A stretch of 64,000 nt of DNA from contig NC_081550.1 in NCBI RefSeq assembly GCF_901000735.1, forward strand, positions 8,831,350 through 8,895,349, given 5' to 3'. The stretch comes from Corylus avellana (Eukaryota > Streptophyta > Magnoliopsida > Fagales > Betulaceae). A program made the translations under genes and the position numbers. Below are positions 21,866 to 31,322 of the stretch, piece after piece; within the stretch, counting starts at the first letter, position 1; each line of letters begins with the position of its first letter. A model generated the notes under the pieces. The model was not told where the DNA came from and searched no databases. It was given only the letters and a program-made list of their open reading frames with translations.

Positions 21866-23131
21866 ATGGCTAGCAAAAAGGACAAGGAGAAGATTGAATC
21901 CAAGCCTTTGGCCTTGAGGCCAGAGTCTCCCATTACCCCTCCTATTACCAGCTCAGTTGTTGCATTGACCAATCGTTTCTCTGCATTTAAACCCGGCTCC
22001 CAGGACACTTACTCCAGTGCCCTTATTTCAGATTATGATCCTTTTGTTATTGCCTCCCAAAGGACTGCGGCTCCTTTCATTAAATACGACAAATCCTCTG
22101 CTTATGTCATTCTTCCTCATTCTGAATATTTGTTCCACATTGATATTTCCTACCTTCCCCCTAATTTCCACTGGGTCCCTAAACACCCTCAAAAAACTCT
22201 TTCTTATTATACTAATATCTTACTCCAGACAAATTCTGTTCATTTCAAACCAATTTATTGTAAAACCGATCCCCAGAAACCCATTTACCACAGTGTTTAT
22301 TTTGATAAAGTTATTTCTGAAAAAGAATGGGGGGAGCATCCCTCACAGCTCAGAAAATTGGATAATTTCTCAATTCCTTTTTGTTATTATGATTATATTA
22401 ATGCTTTCAACAAATTCTTTCTTTTTCAAAATTCTAAATTTGACCACTACTGGTTCTTAAGCTTTGACAAAGAATTTGGAGGTATTCTCCCTCTCTGGTT
22501 CTCCACCTGGTGGAAAAAAATTGGTCTTACCCCTGATGTTCTCCCATTGAAAATTGTCAAAGCTTTTAAATCATTCCAAAGTCTTTTCCGCACTGATGAA
22601 TATGGAGCCAATTTTCCACACACTCTCCATTTTGCCAAAAAATACAAAGTACCATGGATCATCAGGTGGCAGTATGTCATTCTTGATGGCAAACTGGAAC
22701 GTCATTGGTATTGTAAATGGTGGGATAACTACCCACGAACTGACCAATTAATTGAAAATGTCAAGCTATTAACCCAGTTACCAAAAATCCAAACTCCTCT
22801 TACTACTAAACCTTTAACCATTGGCAAACCTGCCCTGCTAGTAACCCCCAATACTTTCCTTTTTCCCCCTAAAGAAACAATTGCTCCTTCTACTTCTTCC
22901 AGTTCTTCTAAGAAGAAATCATCTTCGAACAAAAAAGAGAAGAAAGAAATACTAAAAGCATTACTCAATTCCCTTGATGACAGCTCCAGCTCTGATGATG
23001 ATAAAAAATACAATGATAAGAAATCCGATGCATCTTCCGAAGCAACTTTCAACCCCATACGGGATTGGTTCGAAAATTCTGGATTTCCAGGAGATAGTGA
23101 AAACTATTACCCTGGACTTGAGGATTTATAA
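21866..23131 (+). CDS. EPRV ORF2, unknown function, open reading frame intact (copy 1)
   Basis: The frame opens at ATG 21866, 8 bp after the ORF1 stop, and runs 421 codons to TAA at 23129-23131. The frame is open upstream to 21779, but the ATG right after ORF1 (MASKKDKEK) is the natural start. The N-terminus is Ser/Pro-rich. The central part is rich in Trp, Tyr and Phe (PLWFSTWWKKIGL, HWYCKWWDNYP). The C-terminal third is low in complexity with Ser/Lys and Asp/Ser runs, ending acidic. Florendoviruses carry a second ORF of unknown function in this place. No catalytic motif is seen. It is the only uninterrupted viral frame, and its copy-2 counterpart differs by only three codons that I noticed. 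Confidence 0.7.
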   Translation: MASKKDKEKIESKPLALRPESPITPPITSSVVALTNRFSAFKPGSQDTYSSALISDYDPFVIASQRTAAPFIKYDKSSAYVILPHSEYLFHIDISYLPPNFHWVPKHPQKTLSYYTNILLQTNSVHFKPIYCKTDPQKPIYHSVYFDKVISEKEWGEHPSQLRKLDNFSIPFCYYDYINAFNKFFLFQNSKFDHYWFLSFDKEFGGILPLWFSTWWKKIGLTPDVLPLKIVKAFKSFQSLFRTDEYGANFPHTLHFAKKYKVPWIIRWQYVILDGKLERHWYCKWWDNYPRTDQLIENVKLLTQLPKIQTPLTTKPLTIGKPALLVTPNTFLFPPKETIAPSTSSSSSKKKSSSNKKEKKEILKALLNSLDDSSSSDDDKKYNDKKSDASSEATFNPIRDWFENSGFPGDSENYYPGLEDL

Positions 23132-23268
23132 CTCACTTGCCCTCTGTGGCACCATTGACAGCCCACTTGCCCTCCGTGGCACCATTGACAGCTCACTTGC
23201 CCTCCGTGGCACCATTGACAGCTCACTTGCCCTCTGTGGCCCCATTGACAGCTCATTTGCCCTACGGG
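23129..23268. repeat. 30-bp tandem repeat after EPRV ORF2 (copy 1)
   Basis: Four to five consecutive units of about 30 bp contain CACTTGCCCTC(C/T)GTGGC followed by ACCATTGACAGC. They overlap the ORF2 stop codon and lie upstream of the promoter-like region retained in copy 2. They could act as a viral enhancer, but that is inference. Confidence 0.8.
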
Positions 23269-23301
23269 GCATCACTTATTAAATATCTTGCCAACACTAC
23301 A

Positions 23302-23401
23302 NNNNNNNNNNNNNNNNNNNNNNNNNNNNNNNNNNNNNNNNNNNNNNNNNNNNNNNNNNNNNNNNNNNNNNNNNNNNNNNNNNNNNNNNNNNNNNNNNNN
23401 N
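23302..23401. other. Assembly gap (100 N)
   Basis: A run of exactly 100 N separates the two viral copies. Copy 1 stops at GCCAACACTACA; copy 2 resumes at the equivalent of 17421. The round size suggests a placeholder of unknown true length. Confidence 0.95.
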
Positions 23402-23899
23402 CCTCCTCCTACTCAAGCTGATGATGATGGAGGATCTCTATCCCCATCTGCTTCTGATTTTAATGCACCTCTCCCTCCTCCACGTCAATTAAATGTCCTT
23501 AGCGCCCCTACTAAGGACTTCTTTTCCCAAATAGATTGGCCTGCTTTACAAAAGGATTTTTCTTCGAAAGAAAACCAAGCACTACGACATTCTTACCGTC
23601 TGCGTTTTTTTGAAGAAGAAAGATCTATCATTAAAATTCAATGGACTGAAAAAATGATTGAAATTCAAAAGCATATTCTATTTTTTGATTTTCTTCAAAA
23701 TCACTACCCTAGCAATAATGTTTTAAATGTTGTTAAAAAATCTGTTGTCAAAGAAGATAAAACCACTGTTAAAGCTTCCCATCCTCCTCTTGAAAATTTA
23801 TTGATCAAAACTTATGGAACAGATACGACTGTTAAAGCATCCCCCTTCAAGGCTCCTGATCTTAATCCTGTTCATACTGAAACGAAAAAAAATTATTGA
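23402..23899 (+). pseudogene. EPRV ORF1 linker fragment (copy 2)
   Basis: The movement protein is lost in the gap; only the Pro/Ser linker remains, starting at PPPTQADDDGG. The frame ends at the same TGA after the A8 run as in copy 1 (23897-23899). Confidence 0.75.
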
Positions 23900-25243
23900 A
23901 CAAAATAATTTTGTGAACCAATCTCTTCATACTATTGGCCAACAATTAGATAGCATTGAAGATAAAATTGATTTTCCCATTTCTTCCAGTTGTAAAATTG
24001 AAAAACCAATCATTTCACTTCCTGAAGAAAGGAGAAATCTTGGATTGAAAACCTCCAATCAGAAAAATATTGATAAAATAGACAAAATGTTAAAAGACTT
24101 AAAGACTCATCAAGCTTTAGGCTTAGGACAAGCTTGTGTTGTCCAAAAGGTCAATTACACTTCTGATTCCGATTTCGATTATGAATATTCCCAATTTCCT
24201 TCTGATTTCAACATCAATATGATTGAAGAAAATCTTGAACCAAAACTCCAAAGAATTTTTGATAACACCAAACCCACCAGTTTAACAAAAAATTGGTATT
24301 CAAAACCCACTCCTCCTGATTTACAATTCGAAGAAAGATTTTTTCAATCTCAGTTTTCTGTTTCTGCTGATAAACTTTATGAATGGAATATTGATGGCCT
24401 GTCTGAACAAGAAATATTGAATAAAATGAATCACATGTCTATGGTTGCCAATGCTTATGTTACTAATCATAATTTAAGCCAATCAGAAATTGTTGATTTG
24501 CTTTCTACTGGTTTCTTTGGAACTCTTCGGAATTGGTGGGATTAACACCTTACTGAAGAATCTCGAGAAATAATTAGAAAAGCTGTCAAGAAAGATGAAG
24601 ATGGCTTACCCATTTTTGATGAGCAACGTGGCACCGGTGAACCGGATAGCGTTAACACACTGATTTACACTATCATTAAACATTTTATTGGAACACCTTC
24701 TAACATTACTTCTCGCATATTTGATTTTTTGAATAATCTTCGTTGTCCTACTATGTCTGATTATAGATGGTATCAAGATGTTTTTCTTTCCCGTGTTATG
24801 GTTAGATCTGATAGTCAAAAACCCTATTGGAAAGAAAAATTTATTGATGGATTACCTTCATTATTTGCTCACAAAGTTAAAGATGAACTTATTAACTCAA
24901 ACACTGGATTAATTGAATATGAAAAATTAACTTATGGTGATTTGTTTTCTACTGTTAAAAAACTTGGTATAAAAATGTGCATTGATAAGAAAATGATAAG
25001 ACAACAATTAAAAAATAAAAAGAAAGAAACCTGACAAAGAAAAATAGAAAGAAACCTGACAAAGTTTTCAAGAAAAAACCTGCTCCATATTACAATAGTT
25101 ACAAGAAGAGAAAATTTAATAAACCATTCAAAAAATTTTCAACACCTAACAAACCCAAAAAGAATAATTCAAAATTTGAAAAATATTTTTCCAAAGGAAA
25201 ATGCTTTAATTGCGGAAAATCAGGACATTTTGCTGATAAATGC
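23894..25243 (+). pseudogene. EPRV coat protein and zinc finger (copy 2)
   Basis: Same content as in copy 1: nonsense TAA at 24543-24545, stop at 25032-25034, the same local duplication, and the CCHC knuckle at 25202-25243 in an off-register frame. Confidence 0.75.
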
Positions 25244-27839
25244 CCCGAACCACCCAAAAAAATTGAAAAAAGAAATTAATGCTTTAAAAATTGATGACAA
25301 TGAAAGAGAAAATCTTTTTAGAATTTTACAATCAACAAATTCTTCTGATTCTTCTGATTGTGAGCTTTCAACTACTTCAAGTGACTCTGATCATCATTCT
25401 GCCAGTGAATACTCTGCTAATGATTTCAAAATTGGCTATAATGATTCTTGCTGCAAAAATATTAAAACCTGCAATGTCCTCACTAAAAATGAAGAACAAG
25501 AAAATCTGTTAATAACATTGATTTCGAAAATTGAAAATCCTGAATTAAAAGAAGACTACCTTAAAAAACTCAAGAACACAATGATTAAAAACACTAGTAA
25601 ACCTAACAATACAAAAATTTCTCTTGATAAAACTTTGGAACGATTTTCTAAGACCAAAGAAATTACTATCTCAGATTTGCAGCATGAGATTAGTAATATC
25701 AAAAAAGAAATTTCAGATTTGAAAACTGACCTCTGTACTATCAAAACTGATAATGATGCTTTAAAACAACAACTGCTAATGATAAAAATCCAAAAATGTT
25801 TTCAAGATCACAATTATGATAATGAAAATAATGAACCCGAGCATTCTGATGAAGAGGAATCCACCAATGTAGTGATTTCTGAAAATGACAATAGAATCAA
25901 AATTATTAGCCTCATTACCAAAGTTGTTCCTCCCAAATGGTATTCTAAAGTTCATATTGTCATTGCTCCGGATTATACTTTTGATACTATTGCATTGATT
26001 GATTCTGGTGCAGATTTAAATTGTATTCAAGAAGGAAAAATACCCAGTAAATATTTTGAAAAATCCATTGAAAGATTAAATACTGCCAGTGGCAATCGTA
26101 TGCAAATCAATTATGAATTAAACAAAATACATGTTTGCCAAGGTGATATTTGTTTTGAAACCAATGTTGTTCTTGTTAAAAATATGGGTGAAAAAGTCAT
26201 TCTTGGCATACCTTTCATCTGTATGCTTTATCCTTTCTCTGTTGATGAAACGGGTGTTTCAACTGTTAAATTGGGTATTGAAATAAAATTTTATTTTGCT
26301 AACAAATTCGAAATTGATATTGGTCATTTTAACATTATCACTGCTAAAACTAAGCATTTAAATTTTTTAAAGCAAGAAATTAAACACAAAAAGATTGTTG
26401 AACAAATTTATGGTAAACTGTTACAATCCAAAATTGTCTCCTTTAATAATCGTATCATTGACCTTGTTTGCTCTGATCTTCCTACTGCTTTTTGGCACAG
26501 GAAGAAACATATTGTTTCTTTACCCTATATTAAAAATTTTTCTGAAAACAAAATTCCCACTAAAGCTCGACCCATTCAAATGAATGCTGAAACTTTAGAT
26601 TTTTGCCAAAAAGAAATTGCTGAGTTGCTTGCCAAAGTCGTCATTCATAAAAGTAAATCTCCTTGGTCTTGTGCTGCCTTTTATGTTATGAAAAATGCTG
26701 AAGTAGAAAGAGGAACCCCTAGACTTGTAATAAATTACAAACCACTCAATGATGTATTAGAATGGATCAGATACCCTATTCCAAATAGGAAAGATTTGAT
26801 TAGTCGTATCAGTGAAGCCATAGTTTTTTCTATGTTCGATATGAAGTCAGGATTTTGGCAAATCCAAATTGAAGATAAGGATAGATATAAGACTGCTTTC
26901 ACTACCCCTTTTGGGCACTATGAGTGGAATGTTATGTCTTTTGGTATTAAGAATGCCCCCAGTGAATTCCAAAACATTATGAATGATATCTTTAATCCTT
27001 TCAGTCATTTTACTATCGTTTACATTGATGATGTTTTAATTTTTTCCAAATCTATTGATGAACACTGGAAACATTTGAATTCGTTTCTAGAAACAGTTAA
27101 ATACAATGGACTTGTTGTCTCTGCCAAAAAGATTAAACTTTTCCAAACCAAGATTAGATTCCTTGGTTTTGACATTTCTGAAGGACTAATAAGACCTATT
27201 GATAGAGCTATCCAATTTGCTGACAAATTTCCTGATGTTATCATTGACAAAAACTAGCTTCAAAGATTCTTAGGTTCTTTGAATTATATTGCAGATTTCT
27301 ACAAAGATCTAAGAAAACATTGTAAACCCTTGTTTGACCGTTTGTTGAACAATCCTCCCCCTTGGACTGATATTCATACTTCTCTTGTCAAAGAGATCAA
27401 AGCTCATGTCAAGATCTTAGCTTGTCTAGGGATTCCTTCAGACAATGCTTTCAAAATCGTTGAAACTGATGCTTCTGAAATTGGCTTCGGAGGTATTCTG
27501 AAACAAATTGTTTCTCCAGGATCTCTTGAACAAATTGTTTGATTCCATTATGGATCTTGGAATAAAGCTCAGATCAATTATAGTACTATTAAGAAAGAAA
27601 TTCTTTTTGTAGTTTTATGAATTACTAAATTTCAGTCTAATTTACTAAATCAAAAGCTTTTACTACGCATTGATTGTAAATCTGCTAAATATATACTGCA
27701 AAAAGATGTTGAAAATATTGCATCAAAACAAATTTTTGCCAGGTGGCAAGCCCTTTTAAGTGTTTTTGATTTTGATATTGAATACATTAAAGGTTCCAAT
27801 AATTCAATTCCAGACTTTCTCACTCGTGAATTTTTGTAG
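25176..27839 (+). pseudogene. EPRV protease, RT, RNase H (copy 2)
   Basis: Protease DSGA motif near 25998, RT catalytic YIDD near 27023, RNase H after a TAG at 27255-27257. The further in-frame stops (27540, 27618) match copy 1 exactly. Two amino-acid changes were noticed near 27314 and 27340. The natural-looking ORF1 end is TAG at 27837-27839. Confidence 0.85.
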
Positions 27840-27846
27840 TGCCACA

Positions 27847-29112
27847 ATGGCTAGCAAAAAGGACAAGGAGAAGATTGAATCCAAGCCTTTGGCCTTGAGG
27901 CCAGAGTCTCCCATTACCCCTCCTATTACCAGCTCAGCTGTTGCATTGACCAATCGTTTCTCTGCATTTAATCCCGGCTCCCAGGACACTTACTCCAGTG
28001 CCCTTATTTCAGATTATGATCCTTTTGTTATTGCCTCCCAAAGGACTGCGGCTCCTTTCATTAAATACGACAAATCCTCTGCTTATGTCATTCTTCCTCA
28101 TTCTGAATATTTGTTCCACATTGATATTTCCTACCTTCCCCCTAATTTCCACTGGGTCCCTAAACACCCTCAAAAAACTCTTTCTTATTATACTAATATC
28201 TTACTCCAGACAAATTCTGTTCATTTCAAACCAATTTATTGTAAAACCGATCCCCAGAAACCCATTTACCACAGTGTTTATTTTGATAAAGTTATTTCTG
28301 AAAAAGAATGGGGGGAGCATCCCTCACAGCTCAGAAAATTGGATAATTTCTCAATTCCTTTTTGTTATTATGATTATATTAATGCTTTCAACAAATTCTT
28401 TCTTTTTCAAAATTCTAAATTTGACCACTCCTGGTTCTTAAGCTTTGACAAAGAATTTGGAGGTATTCTCCCTCTCTGGTTCTCCACCTGGTGGAAAAAA
28501 ATTGGTCTTACCCCTGATGTTCTCCCATTGAAAATTGTCAAAGCTTTTAAATCATTCCAAAGTCTTTTCCGCACTGATGAATATGGAGCCAATTTTCCAC
28601 ACACTCTCCATTTTGCCAAAAAATACAAAGTACCATGGATCATCAGGTGGCAGTATGTCATTCTTGATGGCAAACTGGAACGTCATTGGTATTGTAAATG
28701 GTGGGATAACTACCCACGAACTGACCAATTAATTGAAAATGTCAAGCTATTAACCCAGTTACCAAAAATCCAAACTCCTCTTACTACTAAACCTTTAACC
28801 ATTGGCAAACCTGCCCTGCTAGTAACCCCCAATACTTTCCTTTTTCCCCCTAAAGAAACAATTGCTCCTTCTACTTCTTCCAGTTCTTCTAAGAAGAAAT
28901 CATCTTCGAACAAAAAAGAGAAGAAAGAAATACTAAAAGCATTACTCAATTCCCTTGATGACAGCTCCAGCTCTGATGATGATAAAAAATACAATGATAA
29001 GAAATCCGATGCATCTTCCGAAGCAACTTTCAACCCCATACGGGATTGGTTCGAAAATTCTGGATTTCCAGGAGATAGTGAAAACTATTACCCTGGACTT
29101 GAGGATTTATAA
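27847..29112 (+). CDS. EPRV ORF2, unknown function, intact (copy 2)
   Basis: A 421-codon frame from ATG 27847 to TAA 29110-29112, with the same layout as the copy-1 protein: Ser/Pro-rich start, Trp-rich centre, low-complexity acidic end. Three residues differ (Val to Ala and Lys to Asn near codons 31 and 42, Tyr to Ser near codon 195). It remains open while ORF1 of the same copy carries many breaks. No family motif beyond the florendovirus-like position supports a function. Transcription could come from a promoter in the gap or from host sequence. Confidence 0.7.
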   Translation: MASKKDKEKIESKPLALRPESPITPPITSSAVALTNRFSAFNPGSQDTYSSALISDYDPFVIASQRTAAPFIKYDKSSAYVILPHSEYLFHIDISYLPPNFHWVPKHPQKTLSYYTNILLQTNSVHFKPIYCKTDPQKPIYHSVYFDKVISEKEWGEHPSQLRKLDNFSIPFCYYDYINAFNKFFLFQNSKFDHSWFLSFDKEFGGILPLWFSTWWKKIGLTPDVLPLKIVKAFKSFQSLFRTDEYGANFPHTLHFAKKYKVPWIIRWQYVILDGKLERHWYCKWWDNYPRTDQLIENVKLLTQLPKIQTPLTTKPLTIGKPALLVTPNTFLFPPKETIAPSTSSSSSKKKSSSNKKEKKEILKALLNSLDDSSSSDDDKKYNDKKSDASSEATFNPIRDWFENSGFPGDSENYYPGLEDL

Positions 29113-29249
29113 CTCACTTGCCCTCTGTGGCACCATTGACAGCCCACTTGCCCTCCGTGGCACCATTGACAGCTCACTTGCCCTCCGTGGCACCATTGAC
29201 AGCTCACTTGCCCTCTGTGGCCCCATTGACAGCTCATTTGCCCTACGGG
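29110..29249. repeat. 30-bp tandem repeat after EPRV ORF2 (copy 2)
   Basis: Same repeat as 23129-23268: four to five units with TTGCCCTCCGTGGCACC and ATTGACAGC. Confidence 0.8.
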
Positions 29250-29261
29250 GCATCACTTATT

Positions 29262-29435
29262 AAATATCTTGCCAACACTACAGTACCTGCTATAGTGCCT
29301 GCCGACACTACAATATGCTACAGGGTCTACCGACACTACAGTATTTACTTTTACTGTTTTATTTTCTGATGTAATTTTACTTTACCTGCTGGACTTTGTC
29401 TATAAAAGAACATGTCCTCCTTCATTGCAAGGCAG
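29262..29435 (+). promoter_or_regulatory. Pararetroviral promoter region
   Basis: After three spaced copies of a CC(G/A)ACACTACA(G/A)T word (29271-29342), a TATAAAAG box sits at 29401-29408. A transcription start would be expected about 25-30 bp further on. Its place between ORF2 and the leader is where caulimovirids carry their full-length transcript promoter. Activity is inferred, not shown. Confidence 0.6.
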
Positions 29436-29785
29436 AAGCTTTCAACCCAAACACCTGAAATCCCTCTGCAATTTGCCTGCTATTTCCTACTTGTAATCCT
29501 TTCCGCTTTCAACTTGTAACTTCATTACTTCCAGTTTACATTTCAATCTGTAAGTTCTCTTGTTTATCATTAATCAAATCTTTTGATATCCTTCCATTAT
29601 CTATTTGTTCCATTACTCTAGAAATTCTTGCATCATGTTTATTTCAATTGCATTTAACGCCTCCATGGCCGGTTCTACTGCTTTATTTTCATTTGCATTT
29701 ACCGCCTCCATGACTAGTTTTACTTTTAAATTTTCATTATTTTAAAACTTTTCTTATTCCCTCTTGCTTTTCCCTTTTTCCCTTT
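29436..29785 (+). other. EPRV leader remnant
   Basis: Non-coding, pyrimidine-rich sequence after the TATA box. It includes two related units around GCATTTAACGCCTCCATG (29650) and GCATTTACCGCCTCCATG (29694). No tRNA-Met primer site (TGGTATCAGAGC) was found, so the leader is probably cut short before it. Confidence 0.45.
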
Positions 29786-29788
29786 TGG

Positions 29789-30057
29789 TATATATATATA
29801 TATATATATATAATACAAAGCTTAAGATTTAAAGCTTTAAAGCTTTAAAGCTTTGTACTAATATATATATACTTGCAAATTATTAAGCTTAATAGTACTT
29901 GATATATTTTCAACATGTATACTTGCAATTATTTAGCTTTATATATCTTAAGCTCAGTAATTGATTGAAAAGTTGATATATATATATACTCAATATATTG
30001 AGTATATTGAGTATACTTTACATATTATATATATAAATATACATATTTATTGAGTAT
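29789..30057. repeat. AT-rich repeat block left of the Gypsy element
   Basis: A (TA)n tract (29789-29812) is followed by AATACAAAGCTTAAG, triplicated TTTAAAGC and TTGTACTAATATATATA. About 195 bp of this reappears at 40831-41028 right of the Gypsy element. The block ends with ATTGAGTAT repeats; the last AGTAT (30053-30057) is the Gypsy target site. Confidence 0.7.
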
Positions 30058-30865
30058 TGTTGAAGCACAGTTTTCCAGACGATGACGTGGAACACCTGCC
30101 GAGCTTGAGTTAGACCAACACCCGAACAATTTGACTGCGCAACAAAGAGGAAAGAAGGATCGAAGTGACAGAGGGTGAGCCGGCGTGAGCACTCCGATGC
30201 CTAAGTCAGAATGGGAAAGGATACTAGTAACAACTACTGAGCTCAGATTATGAGAGTTGTGATTACCTTTGCTTTGATAATAGGACTTGTATTTATAGGC
30301 AGGGAGAGGATTTGATTTCCCGTGCATTCAGGAATCTTATCTCTTGATATCAGCTGAACAAACATTTGAATGAGAGATCATGTTTGTTAGTTGTTCCGTG
30401 ACTTTAGTGTCTTGTGATCAGGGATCAGAGTCATAGCTTACAGGCTGTGCTAAGTTAGTGCATCCGAGCAGAATTCGGTTGCCCTTGTGATTTCAGATCT
30501 CATCTGGCGTATCTTCACTGATGTATGTAGAAGATTCGGATTATAAGTAGATACGATACCTTAATAAATAACGAAACCACTTATTTGTTAACAGCAGTAT
30601 CTTTTAGGATATCGGAGCCATTCCCTTCACCGAGACCTCTATTTCTTGAGTTAGTCTTGGACTTTACGGTCTCGGCGTAGGAGTCTCGGATTTGACGGTC
30701 TCGGAATACAAGGTCTCGGATAGGAGTCTCGGACTTGACGGTCTCAGATTACAAGGTCTCGGATAGGAGTCTCGGACTTATGAGTTTCGGGTCCGAGTCT
30801 TGGGCTTTATCAAATTGGGCCTAAAGACTGTTGAAAATTTGAATGGGTTGACCCATGACCCAACA
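30058..30865 (-). repeat. 3' LTR of the Gypsy element
   Basis: On the plus strand it begins TGTTGAAGCACAG and ends GACCCAACA, aligning end to end with 40022-40829. Short GGTCTCGGA/GAGTCTCGGAC words repeat at about 30660-30790. Confidence 0.92.
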
Positions 30866-30879
30866 GTTACCCCCCAATT
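30866..30879 (-). other. Polypurine tract of the Gypsy element
   Basis: Minus-strand AATTGGGGGGTAAC lies directly upstream of the 3' LTR, in the normal place for plus-strand priming. Confidence 0.75.
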
Positions 30880-31322
30880 TCGATGTTTGTAGAACTAAAG
30901 AAATTTCATGTTTTGACGGAATGGGTCTATCTCCCAAGGCCTGCTTTTTGGGAGGAGTTTCAAGATGTCTAATGATCTTCCGAGCCTTGTCCCGGACAAC
31001 TAAGGCGGAAAATTTGAATTTCAAATTTCTGAGGAAAAATTCAAATTTCAAATTTCGGAGGGAAAATTTCAATTTCAAATTTCTAGGTGGCGTCGGTTGG
31101 TATTCCGAGGCCTTATTGGTATATTGAACTTAGTCATAAAGTATGTCCACGTGTCGCTTGCCTAGGCCTGCTCCACACGGCGCATTTAATGCGCACGTTA
31201 CCGAGGCGGTCTTATTAAAATACAATGGTCCTCCTTTCTTTTCTCAGTCTTTCCATCTTTCGCTTTCTGCTTTCTGCTTTCTCTTTGTTCTTCCAGAGCT
31301 TTCTTTCTTCTTCCTATACACG

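Larger units (their letters stand above)
16709..23301 (+). mobile_element. Endogenous pararetrovirus, copy 1 (florendovirus-like)
   Basis: An integrated caulimovirid sequence with gene order movement protein, coat protein, CCHC zinc finger, aspartic protease, RT and RNase H, then a separate downstream ORF2. One polyprotein-like ORF1 plus a short ORF2 is the layout described for florendoviruses. There is no integrase and no LTR, which separates it from Gypsy elements. The left end is truncated inside the movement protein. ORF1 has at least seven breaks and could not be expressed as one product. The copy runs to the N gap at 23302. A second copy with the same breaks follows at an offset of 5,981. 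Confidence 0.85.
23402..29785 (+). mobile_element. Endogenous pararetrovirus, copy 2
   Basis: It repeats copy 1 at an offset of 5,981, from within the ORF1 linker to beyond ORF2. It additionally keeps about 500 bp of promoter and leader after ORF2. By eye I found only five substitutions against copy 1 (near 27314, 27340, 27939, 27972 and 28430). Every ORF1 break of copy 1 is also present here. The right end runs into a TA dinucleotide repeat at 29789; integration next to TA repeats has been noted for florendoviruses. Confidence 0.85.

Noticed and set aside
22447..23058. Minus-strand open frames opposite viral ORF2
   Set aside because: They are shadows of ORF2 codon use and show no start context or domain.
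23129..23268. 30-bp direct repeats resembling a CRISPR array
   Set aside because: The units are contiguous without unique spacers, the DNA is plant nuclear, and the array lies after a viral ORF. It is a minisatellite.
16709..29785. Reading the viral block as a Gypsy retrotransposon
   Set aside because: There are no LTRs and no integrase, a 30K movement protein and a caulimovirid-type coat region precede the zinc finger, and a separate ORF2 follows RNase H.
16709..29785. Assignment to petuvirus, cavemovirus or solendovirus
   Set aside because: A single ORF1 with movement protein through RNase H plus a 3' ORF2 fits florendoviruses best. Without a database comparison the genus remains tentative.
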